A stretch of DNA of 26,458 nucleotides from a virus. This document shows positions 25,201-26,458 of the stretch, one piece after another. Where the stretch lies: IMG/VR virus record IMGVR_UViG_3300027844_001101, positions 1 through 26,458 of that record; one strand, 5' to 3'. Both the position numbers and the translations under genes were made by a program. How positions within the stretch are numbered: position 1 is the first letter of the stretch; every line of letters starts with the position of its first letter. A model generated the notes under the pieces. That model did not search any database. It was not told the origin of the DNA and saw nothing but the letters and a program-made list of their open reading frames with translations.

Positions 25201-26458
25201 GATTCCCATTTGTCGGCATCGTGGATAGTAGTTATGCCATCTTTTTGAGTGAGAATTTTTGTGGGGGGTTTTCCCATGTTATCCCACAAGGTAACTTCGT
25301 CGAATACATTTTCGTCTACCAACTTAGGAAAAATTTTACTCACACCCTCGTGTGTACCTTTTATAATATCATCGGGCACCTTGCGCCCTTTATCTTTTGC
25401 TCTTTGTGTTGCGCGTTTAAATGCTTCGTCCATGTCGATTGTGACATAATGCGCCTCTACTCTATTCCCTGTTTTACGTAATCGATCAACGCGCCCTTGC
25501 ACTTTTGCCATGCTACTATTACCCGTACCATCTAGCATTGTATTTCTACCCGATTCAATGCTTTCGTCTAATGCACGCCTCGCCACATCGGATGATTCAG
25601 CGTGAACAATAGCTGCTGCCGCATCGTCGCCATTGTCCACCATGTGCGTATATTCCGGAATCATCTCTTTTATATCGTCGGAATTTACTGTAGCTAAATT
25701 TTGAGGTAGGTCCATCTTCCCACTTCGACGGACTGTGCCTTTTCCCGCACCTGAACCCCCGCCCATCATTATCGAAACAGGTTCATCAACGGCGCTGCTG
25801 CCCTCTAAAGTAGCGACTATAATTTCATCGTGTAGCGTAGCCCGTGCGGGTGTATAAATGGGGGTGCCATCTTCAATACGGTGTGCAGTTACAAATAATT
25901 GCTCGGTTGTCTCCCGTGTTCTAAACGCATCCACAATAGCCTGATCCATTGCTTCAACCTGCTCTAGTGTCTTAAAATCTGTGATATTCTCACCGCGTAG
26001 TACCCACGGATTAGCACTTTTTAAAGGCATCGCCTCTACTTCGTCGATGTTCTTGATTAACTCAATAATTTGTGCGTCTTTAATTACGCTTTGCCCCGTA
26101 CCGCCGGTAGGGACCACTTCAAATTTAGCGGCATCCCAAAAACTATCCTGATTATTTAAAGTTGCAATTTGTTTTGCTACGGATCGTTTAGGCGTAGCAA
26201 TATTAAAATCAATTGAAACTTTACCATCGGGCATTTTAAAGATGCCAATTTTTAATTGTTGACCTGCGGGAACGTCTGCAAGTTCGCGATAAATAGCTTC
26301 ATAATTTCTAAGTAAACTCTCAAATTGTCCCGATGCAACCTGCTCATGCGTAAGATTAAAACTCTTTAAAGTTGTGATGGCATCGGTGCCCTCATACACG
26401 GTCCCATCCATATTGAAAGTAGCCCCAAATACTTCACCGGTGGTGTCCCCGTGTATTT
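13221..26458 (-). CDS. Giant multidomain polyvalent protein (5' end outside the window)
   Basis: One frame is open from the right edge (first full codon at 26456) to TAA 13223-13221, more than 4,400 codons. The first ATG in view, 26411, is used here as residue 1 for numbering only: 15 open codons precede it and no ribosome site marks it, so the true start is probably upstream. Domains in order: two zeta-toxin-like P-loop kinases (about 188-418 and 448-692), an HExxH metallopeptidase (centre 920), ART-like modules (1271-1445, 1525-1745, 1795-2005), a ParB-like domain (2015-2125), a further ART (2245-2435), an ART-PolyVal-like domain (2465-2600), a coiled coil, an ART-like domain (2905-3045), four GNAT domains and a 430-residue coiled-coil tail. 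Such chains are known as phage polyvalent proteins, thought to enter the host with the DNA. The alternative is a virion-internal structural protein with effector cargo. Individual domains follow as separate entries. Confidence 0.88.
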   Translation of the reverse strand, partial: IHGDTTGEVFGATFNMDGTVYEGTDAITTLKSFNLTHEQVASGQFESLLRNYEAIYRELADVPAGQQLKIGIFKMPDGKVSIDFNIATPKRSVAKQIATLNNQDSFWDAAKFEVVPTGGTGQSVIKDAQIIELIKNIDEVEAMPLKSANPWVLRGENITDFKTLEQVEAMDQAIVDAFRTRETTEQLFVTAHRIEDGTPIYTPARATLHDEIIVATLEGSSAVDEPVSIMMGGGSGAGKGTVRRSGKMDLPQNLATVNSDDIKEMIPEYTHMVDNGDDAAAAIVHAESSDVARRALDESIESGRNTMLDGTGNSSMAKVQGRVDRLRKTGNRVEAHYVTIDMDEAFKRATQRAKDKGRKVPDDIIKGTHEGVSKIFPKLVDENVFDEVTLWDNMGKPPTKILTQKDGITTIHDADKWESFLRKNPDYRPNSWVPKPGTQIDDLTSFDRHRISSFTENGRTKFTPSRTSMHDEIVDEIISVNRNNELVTAVDEPVSYMMGGGSGSGKGTLLDVKQSAGDLGVPVNTAIVDSDRVKDYLPEYQTMLEAGDPKAAMIVHDESSHIGTVAVRESMRRNQNTLIDGTGDGGYGALREKIKILRETGNKVEANYATIDTSLAVARAEERARKSGRAVPNAVIKRTHEQVSKVVPRALDEGLWDKFTLWDTTDALNGNATKILSLDEGRIFIHDAEKWESFLRKNPDYIPNSWKSARELPELQRVARLNPDDFIPPVSLKEADDFLVRSTLSDDPELLSLLPERTRQWIAESKALYDPDLPVRGVGIAKPSPNGVKFNVSQGRADLPDIDAVGFIARSDDNKIYAYGVVDGKIKPIAISKEHLFDPDLIGLQGRKRAISKLNELQTRVDKFEVAIEMLGGTPTPEGAVKFEALKKELELITKKRAYMKRYDRVLTLDDLRYEKLISDDLFRAADMRRKLMTHELGHTMQLPSDGMSGMPAARRSFVQATHTVSEGARQELLTLVDASKLDGAFEGMQNVTVGNKLKINFTNQRETWADLVAIYTDPQKNVILKHAMPETFQNLEAMLGKLPYKVPDIVDERLSNVIKYAALDKDRNNRILKGLQAQYNLTIDDVDDIFRRFSSVDVRAIAQNPNLLDDVVNDALYIIKTAQDSMDPKHRVLMSVTAKRTQELTDTNLARWHATLKGEQGLLSDEVNAIAKNQKLHRAEWPHSRVEKEMRELRQRMRTLQDTDTLIRAEQRHRELRLASGRVAAPPEPFSQRSWNPTSTRDYLDYGVHPTIADDIVELTPTEHLQRAKYILEQDLASPENVALRVAMDDVLAGKPLPPNATLQTVNDRVTARVYLKHLDDADKTPHNLYVGINSDTGTIFFPRTQRGIIGDVIQLPVGEGESLTLSKVTTNLTSSKSRAIEDALSDGANDGVVFKIRAGADAQRMGDRATVADLLDGGLNKPENSRAKNQVLNRLFPDAKDERLRAGAFTYRTIEDADDVATRMLFEDAKTLYFDLHGETAESITHTKAEAMRQLLKGNDASVSPRELQQLIDKAGRLHPKERASLFEFQQQYVSEYRARAQARALLNELDRAPVSVDSVYVPFPDGLRIIDTDLLVPGKVLEIGQPTGKAEAFLRLNGPTPGKVKPSDLMATQDSVLTRGLSTRKAALGDTIYGIDDPMKDTAIMFKVDNPKGIKREPKFKAYRRGEGRVSKPHEMLMAGEFRVKSVQKIDGVLEVNVEHIPPKLSTDIIPQKTITGAPDEFATHGEFKVVGVTKKKSYIEVELSQIPTDRSRIKTFHTGDFIDADANIIVRELIEEKSYSQLFAEAQNDILVGEKVVKGTRPTAMLKRDLDAVINGEPLPKNASGALIERRTKARIFLNELDSTDEVPSHLYRGDRAISRSGKDMREVTLGQEIEINDRTIVTGLTTDPKVAQKFALDRGEENWPPVVYKVRPGAKAQKLFEDIDAIDSRILEMGSEATPEYALALRQKRELRAKLTALQEDEYYTAGKFRVVGKREIPIDDLDISQVMDTRRNFTIPDGVEEHIIEIEVEYVPLTDDVLKPAADIPKPWQHNTQAEEVPRWFVDQFADVKPPTSSAGRKSLDALKKDILEHGILDPIEISIDDAGRALVTNGNRRLIAAKELGIEDVPVVVKKQDGALARKVNVKDKLFDPDWKPTTVGDYFDDEMFELTTTKVAKQWAMDGTGPKYETITLFEDLYPNSRLGGFGARGEAKTTKEAIELLSKRGTTGITSGNDRLRRTLNDIFEGTVDRSGDTLKIQPGGGFTEIVGESFSNFVKRHIRHAETLEKAGDAAQANHVKTQLVRMMRQRAEARAIAHKLATEADIMPVALYRGTGNQHGLINSRLYNSIGSWDDLEPGQVIELGGRKFTTGLTRDEDMALHFAFQSGTRHEGAIVWKIKPGARAKRVLSIDDVGASFQNEDEFMAAGNYTVTKKTKKVYQSGPYSDVPKDYLEIELEWQPLNTPSSVDPKLVGIEKFKRLQQNEGNVRLPTKTKLVQSELGIPETGKPFEFTYAHNTESAVDYGKRYGQHVEPSGKYVTVVNPKNVVDQPTIETGIITLEKPLVVDFGAGYSDATNWKYVLSERFGGKTGRELSEAITDAGYDGIVTVTETRGTKHTSEIIALRKNPDRPLHALSPGRELRPSEVFDAIKSPDELLSIQTQRAAVIAEERLKEIARIRDIAAVQDVAAQRLMELEARYVRADVAIQKARAERAQVKAKVDAVNSQIKKIKQGIKEGVFEPEDLNSLYEMREVAVGKFQAWDDEVNQLIDVDASLRSGLITPSQADAASSPTFFDKLLRESSAQLEEATELINKREGVKQLKLFETVESDILKTLKADLAKIDDVMQAEIHAVDAAQEAAEKLMDAITKSENAQLELNFAEAKVVTSEEKLVGAAKLKADATQFNNAEDFIGAVLDSEETTTVYTVRRVSAKKVPFPDEAPDGHIRMYRGVNPDRIEGRGKGKYGGTKLDAEGGGVGRWYTTDYEEAVSYANWDLETTGELGPNRAILAVDVPNEDAVVFARRGSRTHLDEDDFLAGGRSEALLDGDYASRSVLYEGDEIIAGKDAPHLAAKEIEITIPSEPKNWDSINRDYKNRTGEFGTTSRTSTEVKTIDGIRYESYADTGEMLEGLGYEHMVAIRESDDRVVGTLFYGPDVKDPTEVGIKGAVGVAPDMRRRGIATNMYDMGEEVTGEVFKPDIPHSPDAQAFWKSRQAKKDIPNNTRFITDKKMANQLAAMDDSMEVVSYELPVSSLQDDAPSMVKYSKGVDNPKIKKLENTFLEVSQETSDPVTKGVRYTDKKTGGGLMNRSNLNLDKLTDDEHSELVDLWDFGLQQPLEVPSDAKFAFTLEGEQQHERLLELLTKASKNGVVREEIEFVGTPVWASSDGQIAFNPLTQQVDNVPYPMAPKPRGSVRIVDDIPASQADSLDDAAAAKVTGGMTEDEFMKKHKTGDISSDWSYRAGGLDHLVGPEVSKAEKYPEIVGKIVGKNGKTYEVRASGKRIGYSKVDASGELVRGRDGIALKMTPEEIKRKGLAEFDKSRVVFDGDTPVALVSDESGTVGLWVTKPNQRQGIGSELLARFMKENPNMTLGKMTQAGENTSRATYRKLLTRNAGRNRYVAGAKQADNVASTADDAAAAKVTGGMTEDEFMKKHKTGDIPFDAYADTERGGGLDHLVGPEVEPLTELPDNLDVTYGGKLGPNKKKYYVFDETGVRKYGRHDTYEAAKAEALENINIERGVGGKYPDKVGEIVGKNGKTYEVRASGERIGYNKGDASTGELMRDAKGNPISMTPDEIKKAGVPEFDQSRVVFDGDTPIALVSNEFGSVGLWVTKPNQRQGIGSELLARFMKENPHMKLGKMTPAGEKVSRAAYRKLAKGQTILAEVPIEKINVAKLKMSNDVYDLTPGDMDPRLLHPTRHSGTISATDSVGNAVGAVDYRIVGDEVHIKYIGVNPQYRRQGVGTKLIETVESNFEGKTIVRGITTPEGSEFLEAYDNAVELRAAGLAAQNDLVAANKAAAQATRQLDNVSEKAALAMARVDDSVETKRLNGIIKREGIYIDDNTRKINTIESNQKSLMERKATEINRRGKPLKTTLAEEKRLTRNIDSVQKEIEASKRRALKAKKDLQRRELHKQLQLKKAHEKRERLQVIKNRRKVQDDKIVKAKILREQKAKDRALEVKQLDEKVVVATDKKKLDLDTAHTKAEAAKVDDAKLAQTQKEKQEALVKDLKAKADKQAAEQKKAQEEHKQNEEDKAKKEESLRLAKIKKQALEEEQAKAEVAEKARIQAEQDSLAAALKKMEQDVLDAIEAATNSNLRLQALALQARQEAAKLKAEKAWFKYKQAAESASSASSLSDAADDELDLTEEALEYLIDDLHVDVVAMRRHAASLKLAAMRKADELVEAQLEYREAYSMFEKMSKLREVEEMGAL
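13224..14516 (-). other. Domain: C-terminal charged coiled coil
   Basis: Residues about 3966-4396 are almost all Lys, Glu, Ala, Gln, Leu, Arg and Asp, nearly without Gly, Pro and Trp, in unbroken helix-like patterns (for example KEKQEALVKDLKAKADKQAA). A rod of about 430 residues could be 60 nm long if fully helical. It may anchor the protein in the virion or oligomerise it. Near the end it has an acidic patch (SDAADDELDLTEEALEYLID). Confidence 0.75.
14517..14888 (-). other. Domain: GNAT acetyltransferase 4
   Basis: Residues about 3842-3965 contain NAVGAVDYRIVGDEVHIKYI followed by GVNPQYRRQGVGTKLIE (Arg3923-Gly3928) and ITTPEGSEFLEAY. This is a standard GNAT core. It is not a close copy of GNAT 2 and 3. 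Confidence 0.68.
14889..15614 (-). repeat. Duplicated module, copy B (with GNAT domain 3 and an insert)
   Basis: Residues 3600-3841 repeat copy A. The 83-base tract lies at 14955-15037 and the 77-base tract at 15538-15614. Between the GLDHLVGPEV element and the KNGKTYEV element, copy B has about 60 more residues (YYVFDETGVRKYGRHDTYEA and neighbours), where copy A has about 8. The extra piece looks like a small strand-strand-helix module gained or lost in one copy. Confidence 0.9.
15687..16229 (-). repeat. Duplicated module, copy A (with GNAT domain 2)
   Basis: Residues 3395-3575 start with DDAAAAKVTGGMTEDEFMKK and GLDHLVGPEV, then IVGKNGKTYEVRASG, then a GNAT domain with VGLWVTKPNQRQGIGSELLA. 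Copy B repeats all of this. At DNA level the copies share an 83-base identical tract (15753-15835 here) and a 77-base tract with one difference (16153-16229 here), which shows a recent duplication or gene conversion. Confidence 0.9.
16857..17189 (-). other. Domain: GNAT acetyltransferase 1
   Basis: Residues about 3075-3185 have YEHMVAIRESDDRVVGTLFY, then the acetyl-CoA motif APDMRRRGIATNMYD (Arg3142-Ala3147) and the closing HSPDAQAFWKSR. The R..G.A/G loop after a strand marks the GNAT fold. The substrate is unknown. Confidence 0.66.
17277..17699 (-). other. Domain: ART-like module 6
   Basis: Residues about 2905-3045 contain MYRGVNPDRI with Arg2917, then GRWYTTDYEEAVSYANWD and strands ILAVDVPNEDAVVF, followed by LDEDDFLAGGRSEALLDGDY. 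The 'YRG ... WYTTD...A..YA' pattern is typical of ART-like domains in polyvalent proteins. The catalytic Glu cannot be placed with confidence. Confidence 0.58.
17817..18554 (-). other. Domain: central coiled coil
   Basis: Residues about 2620-2865 are rich in Ala, Glu, Lys, Asp, Ile and Leu and almost free of Gly and Trp, with long runs of heptad-like spacing (for example LMELEARYVRADVAIQKARA). They separate the ART-PolyVal-like domain from the next ART-like domain and probably act as a rod or an oligomerisation segment. Confidence 0.6.
18612..19019 (-). other. Domain: ART-PolyVal-like
   Basis: Residues about 2465-2600 include FTYAHNTESAVDYGKRYG, a strand VTVVNPKNVVD, EKPLVVDF and, at the end, DAGYDGIVTVTE...TSEIIALRKNPD. 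The 'GYDGI ... EII.L.P' ending is the mark of the ART-like domain repeatedly found in polyvalent phage proteins (ART-PolyVal). It is a different ART branch from modules 1-4. Confidence 0.62.
19107..19679 (-). other. Domain: ART module 4, key residues present
   Basis: Residues about 2245-2435 have LYRG with Arg2301, FTTGLTRDEDMALHFAF, IVWKIKPGARAK and a complete E.E motif (Glu2389, Glu2391 in QNEDEFMAAGNYTV). It is the best-preserved of the four serial ART modules and the most likely to be an active mono-ADP-ribosyltransferase. The target is unknown. Confidence 0.68.
20037..20369 (-). other. Domain: ParB-like
   Basis: Residues about 2015-2125 read SLDALKKDILEHGILDPIEI, then GRALVTNGNRRLIAAKELGI and VPVVVKKQD. 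This is the ParB/sulfiredoxin-like fold: a helix that positions the chain, strands, and the G.RR motif (Gly2082-Arg2085 in GNRRL) that binds a nucleotide in chromosome ParB proteins. In polyvalent proteins such domains are known as ParB or ParB-like nucleases. It lies between ART modules 3 and 4. Confidence 0.76.
20397..21029 (-). other. Domain: ART module 3, key residues present
   Basis: Residues about 1795-2005 repeat the leader of module 1 (NGEPLPKNAS, ARIFLNELD) and have LYRG with Arg1842, VTGLTTDPKVAQKFA, VVYKVRPGAKAQ, and a complete E.E motif (Glu1950, Glu1952 in QEDEYYTAGKFRV). The R, Ser/Thr-strand and E.E elements of an Arg-type ADP-ribosyltransferase are all visible, so this copy may be active. 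Confidence 0.66.
21177..21839 (-). other. Domain: ART-like module 2, degenerate, with a partial repeat
   Basis: Residues about 1525-1745 start with the ARALLNELD leader, then VYVPF in place of LYRG, RGLSTRKA, IMFKVDNPKG and PHEMLMAGEFRV. A second copy of just the last part (PDEFATHGEFKVVGV, residues 1707-1721) follows. The Arg is missing, so catalysis is unlikely; the module may be structural or regulatory. Confidence 0.55.
22077..22601 (-). other. Domain: ART-like module 1, degenerate
   Basis: Residues about 1271-1445 follow the ADP-ribosyltransferase layout: a leader (DDVLAGKPLPPNA), LYVG where active members have LYRG, NLTSSKS as the middle strand motif, VVFKIRAGADAQ, and KDERLRAGAF at the end. 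The catalytic-position Glu is kept, but the NAD-binding Arg is Val (residue 1317) and the first Glu of the E.E motif is Lys, so it is probably inactive. Confidence 0.62.
23232..23744 (-). other. Domain: HExxH zinc metallopeptidase
   Basis: Residues about 890-1060 contain MTHELGHTMQL with His920, Glu921 and His924. A candidate third zinc ligand follows 68 residues later, Glu992 in RETWADLVAIYTDP, the E..AD pattern of gluzincin-like peptidases. A metallopeptidase domain (MPTase-PolyVal) is a known component of polyvalent proteins and is thought to release the neighbouring domains by cleaving the chain; that role here is inference. Confidence 0.74.
24336..25070 (-). other. Domain: zeta-toxin-like P-loop kinase, copy 2
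   Basis: Residues about 448-692 repeat the layout of copy 1: a MHDEIVDEII leader, Walker A GGGSGSGKGT with Lys491, VDSD (Asp516), HDESS (Glu543), LIDGTG (Asp565, Thr567), a SGRAVP arginine (Arg614) and the closing HDAEKWESFLRKNPDY. This is the zeta-toxin/PezT-type kinase pattern, where the lysine binds ATP and the acidic residues handle the second substrate, UDP-N-acetylglucosamine in known zeta toxins. All candidate key residues are present, so it looks active. The substrate is not determined. Confidence 0.78.
25158..25850 (-). other. Domain: zeta-toxin-like P-loop kinase, copy 1
   Basis: Residues about 188-418 hold Walker A GGGSGAGKGT with Lys224, VNSDD (Asp245), HAESS (Glu272), MLDGTG (Asp294, Thr296), a KGRKVP arginine (Arg343), and the ending HDADKWESFLRKNPDY, which is nearly the same as in copy 2. 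Zeta toxins usually have Glu-Gly-Thr where these two have Asp-Gly-Thr. No epsilon-like antitoxin gene is visible in the window. Confidence 0.78.

Noticed and set aside
13221-26458. CRISPR array or tandem DNA repeats within the giant gene
   Set aside because: The repeated DNA is coding, stays in frame, has only two copies and has no spacer pattern. It is a protein-domain duplication.
1-26458. tRNA genes, integrase, insertion sequences or attachment sites
   Set aside because: I found no cloverleaf-like sequence, transposase or recombinase pattern, or terminal inverted repeats; the window is continuously coding.

Overview
This window is the structural module of a tailed double-stranded DNA phage (or prophage). 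Every gene I can support lies on the minus strand, so transcription runs from high to low coordinates. A tape-measure gene, a tail-tube-like gene, a frameshifting pair of tail-assembly chaperones and the absence of any sheath gene in view point to a siphovirus with a long non-contractile tail. The host cannot be named. Clear Shine-Dalgarno sites (AGGAG-like) precede many genes, and a heptosyltransferase-like gene hints weakly at a Gram-negative host. Genes are tightly packed and often overlap or abut, with no gene-free stretch longer than about 100 bases.

Region 1 (26458 to 13221, half of the window) is one open reading frame of more than 4,400 codons that is still open at the right edge. It reads as an extreme 'polyvalent protein': a chain of effector-type domains made as one product next to capsid genes. 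In order I see two zeta-toxin-like P-loop kinase domains, an HExxH metallopeptidase, three ADP-ribosyltransferase (ART)-like modules, a ParB-like domain, a fourth ART module, an ART-PolyVal-like domain, a coiled coil, another ART-like domain, four GNAT acetyltransferase domains (two of them in a recent tandem duplication visible in the DNA) and a 430-residue charged coiled-coil tail. Known polyvalent proteins are thought to be packaged and injected to counter host defences; that role here is inference.

Region 2 (13219 to 9954) holds three small genes, two of which are tandem paralogues (one only 55 codons). They are followed by a capsid maturation protease fused to a scaffold, with a good internal start that could make the scaffold alone, and then an HK97-fold major capsid protein. 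A near-perfect intrinsic terminator follows the capsid gene.

Region 3 (9868 to 7149) is a virion-decoration block: a GT9-like glycosyltransferase, a small membrane/coiled-coil protein, three related beta-rich proteins of about 100 to 130 residues, and a small unknown protein. Region 4 (7139 to 1) is the neck and tail: head-tail connector, head-closure protein with an inserted segment, gp10-like neck protein, tail terminator-like protein, tail-tube-like protein, three small proteins (one DUF5659-like), the G/GT chaperone pair with an A AAA AAT slippery site, and the first 817 codons of the tape-measure protein, which runs off the left edge.

The genes together would build the head (protease, scaffold, capsid), decorate and perhaps glycosylate it, join it to the tail and set tail length. 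The giant protein is probably carried in the virion or made late and acts on the host. All functional calls come from reading the translated sequence by eye; no database search was run.
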